Of a stretch of DNA of 32,510 bases, positions 8,094 to 16,470 are shown piece by piece (the stretch's first letter is position 1; each line of letters opens with the position of its first letter). The stretch is from Prevotella sp. (GTDB lineage Bacteria > Bacteroidota > Bacteroidia > Bacteroidales > Bacteroidaceae). The stretch lies in the NCBI GenBank assembly GCA_024697405.1, contig JAILFU010000147.1:1-32510 (forward strand), given 5' to 3'. The position numbers and the translations under genes were made by a program. The notes under the pieces were generated by a model. It had not been told where the DNA came from. It worked only from the letters and a program-made list of their open reading frames with translations, and did no database searches.

Positions 8094-10187
8094 TTAGAAG
8101 TTTACGCTCTGATAACGCTTAACCCAAGGCAGAATGTGAATCTCTGCAGCAATGAAGTATTCACGTCCGGGGTTGTCGTCGGGCGTGCCGCCAATGCTAC
8201 CAGTGCCCGATCCACTATAGTTTTCGGGAACCGGGCTGCCCAAACCTTCAACCTTCTTGATGTCAAGCACATACCAGTTGTTACGTACAATGCTCCAGCG
8301 GCCCAGCCAGGCAGCGGCACGGCTTTCACCATAGTCAACAGAATTGGGAGCAGGATGAATGCTCTGACCATCCATAGGATAGATTTTTGCATAATTATTG
8401 TATGCAGGGCTGGGAGCACTCCAAGGAGTCTCGCCGTTTGCAGGAGTCTTGTCTCCTGAGGGGAGATCAGTACCGCCAAAGTGAGCAATACGCATTGTGT
8501 AGTAGCTCACGCCATCGGCATGCAGGAAGAACTTTGTGGCGTTGGTTCGGCCATCAGTTACGTTAAGAATAGCTGCTACATCAGTTAGAGCCTTGACAGC
8601 ATTCTCCATGGCTGTTTGCTTGTCTCCGAGTGCAACTTCTGCACCGCTCTTCTTAGCCTTGATATTCTTGATTGTAATCTGGTAGGTATATGCCTGCTCA
8701 CCAGTTTCTGAGTTAACGCTACCCAAAGTGACCACTGCATCCAGGTCATAGGAGACCTCGTCGATTGCGTTGGCAGCGACACCTGCAGCAGCAATAATGG
8801 TACTGGTACTTTCATGATCAGCATTTTCACTAGAGAGGTCGGCAGAGATAGCGGCATTGATAGTACCGATGGCGGCATCAAACGTGCTGCTGGCGTTAGC
8901 CTTCACACGACCTGCTATAGCAGCTGCATCATCTAACTTAGTTTTGGGCTGGCCAGCCTCTACCCAGAAATCATCACCAGTGCCAATCGTTGCCTTGACA
9001 CCAACATAAGTCGTATTTTGGTAAATCATGCTATTCTCGTCGATGGTGTTCTCGTAAGTGTAGAGAATGTTGGTAGCGCCATCACCAGTGTTGAAAGCAG
9101 TATAGTTGCCATCAGCCAGAGTACTGTTGATAAGACCGTCATTACCATCAAAGTTCACGTCCTCACCAAAGTAGGTGCGGAAGCCTGTGGGAGTATGCGT
9201 GCCAGTATTCCAAAAACCTGTGCGGCCCACCATGCGGTATCTTGTGTTTTGAGGTGCCTGATTGTTGGCGTAGCCCATCCAGTCAGTGTTGAACTGGCGG
9301 GTGTTATAGTAACCAGACTCATTATTGTTGACATTGCCTAAAGCCCAATTTGTAACTGCGAAAGCAACACTAGTACCATCCAAAGTGGTAACAGAGTTTT
9401 TCAGCTCAACCTTCACGGCTGCACGCTCCACATAGATACAGGTCAGAGGATTCGTATCCGTCTCAGCTTCTTCCTTTGTCTCGAAAATTGCATCTGACTG
9501 GACCTCCGACAGAGTAGTGACTATAGTGCCTGCTGCGGGAGCTGCAGTACCGCCAGCTGCGCTTGCAATGGGTACACTGGTCATCACGAGACCGTTTTCA
9601 CCAATCTGACCCTGACCAGCGGCCTCAGTACCGATACCAATAGCATAGAATTTCTCACGGCTGAACTCAGCAAAAGTCTTGCCAATAGCATCTGCACCAG
9701 TACCAAGGCTGTTGCCTGTGTAATTCAGCATGACATATGCCCAAAGCTTATCCTCAGCGCCTAAGTTGGGGTTGGTAATCTGCGTTACATAGCGCTGTGA
9801 AGTCGTCGTGATTTCGCCATAGCCTTTAGCAGCTGTTCCTTCCTTATTGCCCTCAGGCACGTTGTCATCACCCTCTTCAGTGAAAGTATTGGTCGGTGTC
9901 AGAGTATACTCTCCGAAATAAGTAGCTGTAGCCTCAGTGCCACCCTTGAAAAGAATCAGCTTGGCAGATTTGACTTCAAACTCTGTTGCCAAACCGTCTA
10001 CCAAATCTTCATTAGCGCGGGTAGAAGATCCTCCGTCAGGCAGGGCAATACCCACAGCCAGCCACGAGTTCTGGCCTGGAATGAGATCATAAATGGCGTT
10101 TGCTTTTTCCGCCATTTCCTCCTTGTCGGAGCAGGCACCGAGCAGTAACCCTACTGCTGCGAGTGCGAGAAAACTTAGTTTTTTCAT
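8094..10187 (-). CDS. Mfa1-family major fimbrial subunit (fimbrillin lipoprotein)
   Basis: 697 residues, ATG at 10187. The signal peptide MKKLSFLALAAVGLLLGAC has a clear lipobox with acceptor Cys19. The N-terminal domain carries SSTRANED; the Arg is a candidate processing site by analogy with Porphyromonas Mfa1. A large C-terminal domain includes the WSIVRNNWYVLDIKKVEGLGSPVPE region and the terminal EIHILPW block, both diagnostic of Mfa1-like fimbrillins. At 697 residues it is longer than P. gingivalis Mfa1 (about 560). An Ala-rich part near residues 420-480 (AAAIAGRVKANAS..., AAISADLSS...) looks like an extra helical or low-complexity segment. The gene follows the OmpA-like gene after a 188-bp gap and leads into the Mfa2-like anchor. 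It most likely forms the fimbrial shaft. Confidence 0.9.
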   Translation of the reverse strand: MKKLSFLALAAVGLLLGACSDKEEMAEKANAIYDLIPGQNSWLAVGIALPDGGSSTRANEDLVDGLATEFEVKSAKLILFKGGTEATATYFGEYTLTPTNTFTEEGDDNVPEGNKEGTAAKGYGEITTTSQRYVTQITNPNLGAEDKLWAYVMLNYTGNSLGTGADAIGKTFAEFSREKFYAIGIGTEAAGQGQIGENGLVMTSVPIASAAGGTAAPAAGTIVTTLSEVQSDAIFETKEEAETDTNPLTCIYVERAAVKVELKNSVTTLDGTSVAFAVTNWALGNVNNNESGYYNTRQFNTDWMGYANNQAPQNTRYRMVGRTGFWNTGTHTPTGFRTYFGEDVNFDGNDGLINSTLADGNYTAFNTGDGATNILYTYENTIDENSMIYQNTTYVGVKATIGTGDDFWVEAGQPKTKLDDAAAIAGRVKANASSTFDAAIGTINAAISADLSSENADHESTSTIIAAAGVAANAIDEVSYDLDAVVTLGSVNSETGEQAYTYQITIKNIKAKKSGAEVALGDKQTAMENAVKALTDVAAILNVTDGRTNATKFFLHADGVSYYTMRIAHFGGTDLPSGDKTPANGETPWSAPSPAYNNYAKIYPMDGQSIHPAPNSVDYGESRAAAWLGRWSIVRNNWYVLDIKKVEGLGSPVPENYSGSGTGSIGGTPDDNPGREYFIAAEIHILPWVKRYQSVNF

Positions 10188-10274
10188 AATGTTAATAATT
10201 TAGTTGTTAATAAATTAAGTTAATTATAATGTTGTTGTTTATATTATGTTTGTTTCTTTCGTTCTTGTTTTTAA

Positions 10275-10360
10275 CGCGAATGTCCACGAATGGAACGCGA
10301 ATTGTCGTTAATGATTTTTTCAACACGAATTACCACTAATTGTCACAAATTGTCATTAAT
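10275..10360. repeat. Degenerate 10-bp repeats upstream of the major fimbrillin gene
   Basis: In the 188-bp gap before the Mfa1-like gene, the minus strand reads as roughly 10-bp words such as GACAATTTGT, GACAATTAGT, GGTAATTCGT and GACAATTCGC, in two clusters (10277-10306 and 10324-10360). The remainder, 10188-10270, is AT-rich with TTAAC-like words. No TAnnTTTG promoter was found on the minus strand here, so the fimbrillin is probably read through from the operon promoter. Confidence 0.7.
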
Positions 10361-10375
10361 ACGTTGTCTATCTGT

Positions 10376-11869
10376 CTAATTGTCGAGTAGGCGTAGGGCT
10401 TCGCGGTTCTTGCTGACGTCGAGTCCTTTCTGCTGGGCGGCGTCGAGCAGGCGGCGGGCATCGTCGTAGCGCTTCTGCACGATGGCGATGACGGCGCGGG
10501 CATTGTCGGCCTCGGCAGAGCTGCCGGCACGCTCGAGCAGCGTCTCGGCCTTCAGCAGGTCGTGCTGGGAGAGGGCGACATTGGCGAGGTTGAGGTTGAC
10601 GGCCTCGTCCTCAGGGTAGTAGTTGAGGGCGGTCTGCATGGCGCAGTTATACTCGTCGCTATAGGGCTGCATGGTCTGGGCCACGCGCCAGAACTCGTGC
10701 TGCGAGAGCTGGTGGGGCTTGGTGCGGTAGATATCGAGACACTCCTCGATGGTGTTGAACTGCCGGATGTTGAAGGTAATCTCGTAGTCGCTTCGGCGCA
10801 GGCCGGGATAGATATTCTTCAGCAGGTACTGGTAGTCCTTGGGGAAGCGTCCCTTGATGTTCGCCTCGGCAAGGTCGGCATTGCGCGCGATGGAGAGGCT
10901 GTCCTGCCGCATGAGGTCGTTCACCATTTCGGCTATCGTCTCCTTGTGGGGCAGCAGGTCGGTGCCCATATTGTCGATGGCCTCCTTCAGTCCTATCCAG
11001 TTCTCGGGCGTGGCCTCGGCAGGTGCAAAGGCGGATGCGGGCAGCTGGTAGTTCTGGCGCAGCCACTCGGTAAGGCTCTTGGCACGGTTGGTGGCCAGCA
11101 TGTGGTTGTGGTTATAGGGCGACTCGGGGCTGGCCCATCCGTGAATCTTAATGGTATTCACGGTGATGTTCTTGTCGGCCACCATGATGTCGAGGGTGTC
11201 GGTAATCTTGCGCAGCTCGCGGCGGTTGTCCATGTAGTCGGGCTTCATCTCCCAGCGGTCTACGACGAAGGTGATGAATGCCGATCCATGCAGCTCGCGC
11301 GTGGGCTTGTCGGGGTTAGGCTCCTTGTTGGCCAGCTGTATCAGCTCCCAGGGGTCGGGGGGCAGCAGGCGGGTGATGAAGGCCTCGTCGTTATTCTTCT
11401 GGTCGCCGCATCCGCAGAGGTCGCACTCCACATAGACATCGGCTCCCCGATGCCAGGGCTGCGTGGTGACGGCATCGCTGTAGGCGTATGTCTGCGGCGT
11501 GTCGTTCTGGCGGCGGATTACTTCGCAGTTCTTCGCATACAGCTCGTCGACGCCGTCGCGCTGGAAGACGATGTCCTGCCGGCGGCCGGTGACGATGAGT
11601 GTCTTCATGCGCTGCTCCTGATTGCCATCGGCCGAGCGGATGACGGGCGTGAAGGCGCGGTAGCGGTTGGAGGGCACGTCGAGCTGGTCGAGGATGAAGT
11701 CCATGGAGAGCAGGGTCGTGGTGGCAGTGTTGGCCACGTCGACGTTCACCACAGAGACCTGCGTGTCGGCACCGGTCTTCTCGCCGGTGAGACGGATGGC
11801 CTGCTGGGCACGGACGACAGAGATGCCTGCAAAGAAGATGATGGCTGATAAGAGTATAAATCTTTTCAT
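10376..11869 (-). CDS. DUF3868/OmpA-like fimbrial-operon protein with C-terminal TPR-like tail
   Basis: 497 residues from the ATG at 11869. The frame is open upstream to 12031, but the start at 11869 gives a proper signal peptide (MKRFILLSAIIFFAGISVVRA) and avoids overlap with the previous gene. Residues about 23-190 contain a Cys motif, ECDLCGCG (Cys149, 152, 154), typical of DUF3868 proteins found with Bacteroidales fimbriae. Residues about 196-275 look like an OmpA-type peptidoglycan-binding domain, with the IHGWASPES motif and an NRAKSLTEWL helix. Residues about 400-497 are helical, Ala/Leu-rich and TPR-like (YYPEDEAVNLNLANVAL). A role joining fimbrial assembly to the cell wall is inferred. 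It lies 40 bp downstream of the DUF3575 gene. Confidence 0.82.
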   Translation of the reverse strand: MKRFILLSAIIFFAGISVVRAQQAIRLTGEKTGADTQVSVVNVDVANTATTTLLSMDFILDQLDVPSNRYRAFTPVIRSADGNQEQRMKTLIVTGRRQDIVFQRDGVDELYAKNCEVIRRQNDTPQTYAYSDAVTTQPWHRGADVYVECDLCGCGDQKNNDEAFITRLLPPDPWELIQLANKEPNPDKPTRELHGSAFITFVVDRWEMKPDYMDNRRELRKITDTLDIMVADKNITVNTIKIHGWASPESPYNHNHMLATNRAKSLTEWLRQNYQLPASAFAPAEATPENWIGLKEAIDNMGTDLLPHKETIAEMVNDLMRQDSLSIARNADLAEANIKGRFPKDYQYLLKNIYPGLRRSDYEITFNIRQFNTIEECLDIYRTKPHQLSQHEFWRVAQTMQPYSDEYNCAMQTALNYYPEDEAVNLNLANVALSQHDLLKAETLLERAGSSAEADNARAVIAIVQKRYDDARRLLDAAQQKGLDVSKNREALRLLDN

Positions 11870-11909
11870 CACGCGAATAGTATTAATAGCGCACGTATAC
11901 ATTATTATA

Positions 11910-12497
11910 TTAGAACATGTAGAGGAGCGAGAGGGCGGCCTTCGTGGGACCGACGTAAATCTTATGGCCGTCGTCCACCTTCTTGCCGCAGACGCCGCAG
12001 TTGAACTTGTCGTAGTCGATGTAGGCGGCACCTACGCCGAGGGCGGCTTCGAAGTTCCAGTGACGGGAGAGCACCCACTGATAGCCGAAGCTGACACCGC
12101 CGCCGGCATACCAGCCCTCAAAACGGTGGTCGCGCAGGTCCTTCCACCAGCCGAGCGGCATCTTGATGTTCGCAGCGTTGTATTCGCCTCCAAAGGCATG
12201 GACGCCGATGAAGGTGCCGTTGAAACGGTGACAGAACCAGTAGCGCCACTCAGGGTTGACCACCCAGTGCTTGAGGTACTTCTGGTCAGCGCCGTGGCCG
12301 AAAGACCAAGGGTGAAGGCCATAGAAAAGTTGTAAGGAATGCTTCTTCCCTACCCCCATCTCCATGCCGATGTTCGGCGTGGCGGTAGCGTCGTAGAGCA
12401 GATTGGTTTTCAGTGCCAATTGCTGCGCACTTGTGAACATTGAATGGGTGAAAAGGAGGATTGTCACCACAAACACCCATTTAAAAAAATGTTTCAT
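11910..12497 (-). CDS. DUF3575-family outer-membrane protein, first gene of the fimbrial operon
   Basis: 195 residues from the ATG at 12497. A longer frame to 12626 exists, but the chosen start gives a signal peptide (MKHFFKWVFVVTILLFTHSMFTSA), and the promoter at 12534-12565 would lie inside the longer version. The mature protein has the DUF3575 pattern: QLALKTNLLYDATATPN, then GMEMGVGKKHSLQL, WSFG, a Trp-rich WRYWFCHRF block and GGVSFGYQWVLS strands, ending in an aromatic residue (LLYMF) as outer-membrane beta-barrels do. A late motif, FNCGVCGKK, carries two Cys. DUF3575 genes commonly open Bacteroidales fimbrial operons just before DUF3868 genes, as here. Function is unknown; an outer-membrane assembly or anchoring role is inferred. 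Confidence 0.82.
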   Translation of the reverse strand: MKHFFKWVFVVTILLFTHSMFTSAQQLALKTNLLYDATATPNIGMEMGVGKKHSLQLFYGLHPWSFGHGADQKYLKHWVVNPEWRYWFCHRFNGTFIGVHAFGGEYNAANIKMPLGWWKDLRDHRFEGWYAGGGVSFGYQWVLSRHWNFEAALGVGAAYIDYDKFNCGVCGKKVDDGHKIYVGPTKAALSLLYMF

Positions 12498-12533
12498 ACA
12501 ACCAGGGTTAGTATTATTTTTGATTTCGGGTTG

Positions 12534-12565
12534 CAAAATTAGTGAAAAAAAAAGAGTCCAGCAAA
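12534..12565 (-). promoter_or_regulatory. Bacteroidetes-type promoter of the fimbrial operon
   Basis: On the minus strand, TTTG (12562-12565) is followed by 20 nt, including a run of T, and then TAATTTTG (12534-12541), an exact TAnnTTTG -7 box. It lies 37 bp upstream of the DUF3575 start at 12497. Spacing and sequence match the Bacteroidetes housekeeping promoter. Confidence 0.8.
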
Positions 12566-12823
12566 TAAAATTAACGATTAATAACAAAATGGAACGAATA
12601 ATGAAACAATTTTCGCAAAATCGCAAAAAAAGGTAAATAGGGTCTCAAGAGGCTCTTTTATGCCAAAATATTTAGTTTATGTGAGGCCAGAGACCTGTCG
12701 GGAGGCTGAAAAAGGCAATATATTTTTTTTCATTTTAGGGCTAATATGCGCAGAAAGTGAATTTTGGGGAGACTAAAATAGGGCGCAGACGTGCATTTGC
12801 AATATATTATGGTTCAGAATGTT

Positions 12824-12862
12824 AGACAAAATCTAAAATGGTTTCAGACAAAATCTAAAATG
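12824..12862. repeat. 17-bp direct repeat in the divergence region
   Basis: AGACAAAATCTAAAATG occurs exactly at 12824-12840 and 12846-12862, a 22-bp period. It lies about 260 bp upstream of the fimbrial promoter in otherwise AT-rich non-coding DNA and could be a regulator site pair. No gene is supported anywhere from 12498 to 13555. Confidence 0.8.
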
Positions 12863-12917
12863 AAAAATGAAATAACAGAGAAACAAAATGGCACGTTTCT
12901 TACAAACGACTGGCGAT

Positions 12918-13232
12918 GTCTGCGACGTTACGTAAATATGCGTAAATGACACGCGAATGATCCGGGAATTGATTTTCACATATAATGGCCAGAAAAATAC
13001 ACATGAATTCTCAAAGCATAGGAATAAATGGGCAATTACATGGGAATTATATGTTAAAAAATCATAGCGTAGCATTAATGTATATTTGCGTGTCATTTAC
13101 GCATATTCACGTGTCATTTACGCATATTCACGTGACGCCGTAGGCACATATAAGTTTTGTCTGCAACGCTACACAAACATGCGTAAATGTCACGCGAATG
13201 AGCCAGAAATAGGCTTATCATATATTATGGCC
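12918..13232. repeat. Cluster of four copies of a 20-bp motif (two direct, two inverted)
   Basis: The motif AATATGCGTAAATGACACGC lies forward at 12935-12954 and, as a perfect reverse complement, at 13088-13107, with 133 bp between. The inverted copy is tandemly duplicated as an exact 21-bp unit (13089-13109, 13110-13130). A fourth copy, forward with two mismatches, is at 13176-13195. The two forward copies sit in longer imperfect repeats: 12918-12960 against 13159-13201 (about 37 of 43 identical), continuing to an 'ata(a/t)tatggcc'-like end near 12990 and 13232. The segment between the first inverted pair ends in TATATTTG (13081-13088), which matches a -7 box. Confidence 0.85.
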
Positions 13233-13304
13233 TTTTTTTAGAAACAAATTATCATAATTAATATAATTTGTCCGTAATTATTATAATTCAAGTTCTGAAT
13301 GTCT

Positions 13305-13401
13305 GGAGTTTACGGAAATTCGTTTCCAATAATGTAAGAGTATTAACTAAGATAAAAATGCTGCATGTCTAAGGAGTTTACGGTAATTCGTTTCCAATAA
13401 T
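13305..13401. repeat. 29-bp direct repeat upstream of the DUF349 operon
   Basis: A 29-bp word beginning GGAGTTTACGG and ending TTTCCAATAAT occurs at 13305-13333 and 13373-13401 with one mismatch. The first copy contains GGAAA-TTCG-TTTCC, a small stem with a UUCG-type loop; the mismatch in the second copy breaks this stem, which argues against strict RNA conservation. Confidence 0.85.
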
Positions 13402-13452
13402 AGGAGTGAGTAGCTACCCTATCGGCCTGCTATAGTTAAAAAAACGTAAAGG

Positions 13453-13481
13453 GAAGCGAAAACTTTCGGGGAAAGAGCTTC
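13453..13481 (+). promoter_or_regulatory. Hairpin just upstream of the DUF349 promoter
   Basis: GAAGC (13453-13457) pairs with GCTTC (13477-13481), and inside it CTTTC (13463-13467) pairs with GAAAG (13471-13475) around a GGG loop. It abuts the -33 region of the promoter at 13499. It may be an operator or chance; no T-run follows, so it is not a terminator. Confidence 0.4.
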
Positions 13482-13498
13482 AACTTTCAACTTTTTCG

Positions 13499-13506
13499 TA
13501 CCTTTG
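13499..13506 (+). promoter_or_regulatory. -7 box of the DUF349-ddh operon promoter
   Basis: TACCTTTG is an exact TAnnTTTG match 50 bp upstream of the ATG. The -33 position lies in a 'caactttcaac' stretch without a perfect TTTG. It is the only good promoter before the three-gene operon. Confidence 0.7.
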
Positions 13507-13555
13507 TCCCGAATTGTGAACAAACGTATCAAAATCAGTAACTAAACAAAGTTAA

Positions 13556-15535
13556 ATGATGGACTCTCAAGAAAACATCCTCGTCAGCGAGAACGCTGCT
13601 TCGCCAGTCGAAGAAAAGGAAACAAAAGTGGAAGTAACAGCAGAAGAGCAGGTGCCCGCAGCAGCCAAGCCGGAAGCTGAAGTCCAACCGGAAGCAACAG
13701 CACAGCCGGAAGCTGAAGCCCAGCCGGAAACATCAGCCGAGCCGGAGCAGGCACCGGCAGCGGCACCTGAAGAGCCGGCCGACCAGGCCACGGAGGCACC
13801 GGAGGCTCCCGCTGAGGAGCGTAAGGTGTATACCACCAAGGCCGAGGTGCTGGAACGGGTGAAGGAAATAGCCCACAGTGAGGACTCTCCGCAGAAAGAC
13901 GAGGTTGACTACCTGAAGACGGTCTTCTACAAGCTCCACATCGCAGAGCGGGAAGCCAAGTTAAAGGAATATATAGACGGCGGCGGAGACCCCGAAGCCT
14001 ACCAGATTATGCCCGACGAGGCCGAGGAGATTTTCAAGGCCGAGATGGGCGTCATCAAGGAGCGCCGTCAGAAGCTGTTCCGTGAGCAGGAGGCTGAGAA
14101 GGAGGAGAACCTGAAGAGGAAGCTCGCCATCATTGAAAAGTTAAAGGGAATGGTCACCTCGCCCGAGGAGGCCAGCAAGACCTACCAGGACTTCAAGGCT
14201 CTGCAGCAGGAGTGGCGCGACATCAAGTCGGTGCCCGCAGAAAAGGCCAACGAGCTGTGGCGCAACTACCAGCTCTACGTGGAGCAGTTCTACGACCTGC
14301 TGAAGCTGAACAGCGAAGCCCGCGAGCTGGACTTCAAGAAAAACCTCGAGGCCAAGAACCGCCTCTGCGAGGCCGCCGAGAAGCTGGCCGACGAGAATGA
14401 CGTCATCAGCGCCTTCCACCAGCTGCAGAAGCTGCATCAGGAATACCGCGAGATAGGCCCCGTCAGCAAGGAGCTGCGCGAGGAGGTGTGGCAGCGCTTC
14501 AAGGCTGCCTCGACAGTCATCAACAAGCGCCATCAGCAACATTTTGAAAGCCTGCGCGCACGCGAGGAGGAGAACCTGGAGAAGAAGACCGCCCTCTGCG
14601 AGCAGGTGGAGGCCATACTGGCCGAGGAGAAGAAAGGCAATGCCGACTGGGACCGCCTGACACAGAGCATCATCGCCCTGCAGAGCGAATGGAAGACCAT
14701 CGGCTTCGCCCCGCAGAAGATGAACGTGAAGATTTTCGAGCGCTTCCGCGCCGCATGCGACACTTTCTTCGCCAGCAAGGCCGACCACTTCCGTGCCGTG
14801 AAGGACACCTACAAGGAGAACGCCGAGAAGAAACGTGCGCTCATAGAGAAGGCTAAGGCCCTGCAGGACAGCACAGAATGGCGGTCGACCAGCGACAAGC
14901 TCATCGCACTGCAGAAGGAGTGGAAGACCATCGGCGTGGTGCCCAAGAAACTGGGCGACCAGCTCTGGGAGGAGTTCCTCGGCGCCTGCAACAAGTTCTT
15001 CGAGGCACGCAATGCCGCAGGCGCAGGACAGCGCGGAGAGGAGCGGCAGAACCTGGAGAAGAAACGCGACGTCATCAGCCGCATGAAAGCCATTGCCGAA
15101 GAGGCCGGAGAGAACGCACAGTCGAAGATACAGGCACTCGTAGAAGAATACAACGCCATCGGCCACGTGCCCTTCAAGGAGAAGGACAAGCTCTACGAGG
15201 AATACCACAGCGTGCTGGACAAGCTGTATAAGGATTTGAATATCAGCGTGGCACGCCGCCGGCTGAACAAGTTCAAGGACAGCCTGAAGCAGGTGGCCGA
15301 ACGCGGAGAGGCAGCACTCGACAACGAGCGTGCACGCCTGATGCGCCAGTATGAACAGCTGAAGCAGGAAGCCCAGACCTACGAGAACAACCTCGGATTC
15401 CTCAGCGCCAGCTCGAAGAAGGGCAGCTCGCTCATCGACGAGATGAACCGCAAGGTGCAGAAGCTGAAGGACGACATGCAGCTGGTTAGAGAGAAGATCA
15501 AGGCCATTGATGCTGAGAATGCAGCAAAGGAATAA
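13556..15535 (+). CDS. DUF349 repeat protein (coiled-coil, cytoplasmic)
   Basis: 659 residues; the start has two adjacent ATG codons (13556 and 13559) and either is possible. Residues 1-95 are a low-complexity Pro/Ala/Glu linker made of QPEAEAQPE-like words. The rest is highly charged helix containing about five DUF349 units, each with a Leu-Gln-x-Glu-Trp-(R/K)-x-I-(K/G) core (ALQQEWRDIKSV, KLHQEYREIGPV, ALQSEWKTIGFA, ALQKEWKTIGVV, EEYNAIGHV), followed by a W/F-x-x-F segment. No signal peptide or membrane segment is present. DUF349 proteins are widespread in Bacteroidetes with no firm function. It is first in an operon with ddh (28-bp gap). GC is much higher than in the preceding intergenic DNA. 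Confidence 0.9.
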   Translation: MMDSQENILVSENAASPVEEKETKVEVTAEEQVPAAAKPEAEVQPEATAQPEAEAQPETSAEPEQAPAAAPEEPADQATEAPEAPAEERKVYTTKAEVLERVKEIAHSEDSPQKDEVDYLKTVFYKLHIAEREAKLKEYIDGGGDPEAYQIMPDEAEEIFKAEMGVIKERRQKLFREQEAEKEENLKRKLAIIEKLKGMVTSPEEASKTYQDFKALQQEWRDIKSVPAEKANELWRNYQLYVEQFYDLLKLNSEARELDFKKNLEAKNRLCEAAEKLADENDVISAFHQLQKLHQEYREIGPVSKELREEVWQRFKAASTVINKRHQQHFESLRAREEENLEKKTALCEQVEAILAEEKKGNADWDRLTQSIIALQSEWKTIGFAPQKMNVKIFERFRAACDTFFASKADHFRAVKDTYKENAEKKRALIEKAKALQDSTEWRSTSDKLIALQKEWKTIGVVPKKLGDQLWEEFLGACNKFFEARNAAGAGQRGEERQNLEKKRDVISRMKAIAEEAGENAQSKIQALVEEYNAIGHVPFKEKDKLYEEYHSVLDKLYKDLNISVARRRLNKFKDSLKQVAERGEAALDNERARLMRQYEQLKQEAQTYENNLGFLSASSKKGSSLIDEMNRKVQKLKDDMQLVREKIKAIDAENAAKE

Positions 15536-15563
15536 CATCCACAAACACAAAGACTTTTAAGCA

Positions 15564-16463
15564 ATGAAAAAAATCAGGGCTGCCGTAGTGGGCTACGGCA
15601 ACATTGGGCGGTATGCACTCCAGGCACTGGAGGCAGCCCCCGACTTCGAGGTGGCCGGCGTGGTGCGCCGCAACGGTGCGGAGGACAAGCCGCAGGAGCT
15701 GGCTGCCTATCCCGTAGTGAAGGACATCCGCGAGCTGAAAGATGTGGACGTGGCCATCCTGGCCACCCCCACCCGCTCGTGTGAGGAGTATGCACGGCAG
15801 ATACTGCCCCTGGGCATCAATACCGTCGACTCGTTTGACATCCACACCCTCATCCGCGACTACCGCCGCAACCTGGACGAGCTGAACAAGCAGACGGGCA
15901 CGGTGAGCGTCATCGCCGCCGGATGGGACCCGGGCAGCGACAGCATCGTGCGCACACTCATGCAGAGCCTGGCACCCAAGGGACTGAGCTACACCAACTT
16001 CGGTCCGGGCATGTCGATGGGCCACAGCGTCTGCGTGCGCTCGAAGGCCGGCGTGAAGAACGCCCTCTCGATGACGATACCCCTGGGCGAGGGCATCCAC
16101 CGCCGCATGGTCTATGTGGAGCTGGAGGAGGGCGCCAAGCTGGAGGAGGTGACGGCCGCCATCAAGGCCGACCCCTACTTCGCCAGCGACGAGACGCACG
16201 TCTTCCAGGTGGAGAGCGTAGACGACGTGCGCGACATGGGCCACGGCGTGCATCTGGTGCGTAAGGGCGTCAGCGGACAGACACAGAACCAGCGCTTCGA
16301 GTTCAACATGAGCATCAACAACCCCGCCCTGACCGGACAGGTGCTGGTGAATGTGGCCCGCGCCTCCATGCGCCAGCAGCCCGGCTGCTACACGATGATA
16401 GAGATTCCCGTCATCGACATGCTGCCCGGCGACCGAGAGGATCTTATCGCACATTTAGTTTAA
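15564..16463 (+). CDS. ddh: meso-Diaminopimelate D-dehydrogenase (EC 1.4.1.16)
   Basis: 299 residues. It catalyses the NADPH-linked reversible amination of tetrahydrodipicolinate (as 2-amino-6-oxopimelate) to meso-diaminopimelate, a one-step route to the peptidoglycan cross-linking residue and to lysine. The N-terminal Rossmann motif VVGYGNIGRYAL (about residues 8-19) binds NADP, VVRRNG follows the second strand, and ATPTRSCEEYA is the family's nucleotide-domain segment. VDSFDIH, AAGWDPGSDSIVR and the FGPGMSMGHSV block are characteristic DAP-domain motifs. Length fits the Bacteroidetes type, shorter than the Corynebacterium enzyme (about 320-330). The gene is cytoplasmic, 28 bp after the DUF349 gene and 7 bp before the next, so it is co-transcribed. 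Confidence 0.93.
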   Translation: MKKIRAAVVGYGNIGRYALQALEAAPDFEVAGVVRRNGAEDKPQELAAYPVVKDIRELKDVDVAILATPTRSCEEYARQILPLGINTVDSFDIHTLIRDYRRNLDELNKQTGTVSVIAAGWDPGSDSIVRTLMQSLAPKGLSYTNFGPGMSMGHSVCVRSKAGVKNALSMTIPLGEGIHRRMVYVELEEGAKLEEVTAAIKADPYFASDETHVFQVESVDDVRDMGHGVHLVRKGVSGQTQNQRFEFNMSINNPALTGQVLVNVARASMRQQPGCYTMIEIPVIDMLPGDREDLIAHLV

Positions 16464-16470
16464 ATAGGAA

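Noticed and set aside
11870..12031. Longer N-terminus of the DUF3868 protein
   Set aside because: It overlaps the DUF3575 gene and places the signal peptide in the middle of the protein.
14141..15550. 469-residue minus-strand frame opposite the DUF349 gene
   Set aside because: Antisense shadow of a repeat-rich, GC-rich coding sequence; the plus-strand frame has clear DUF349 motifs.
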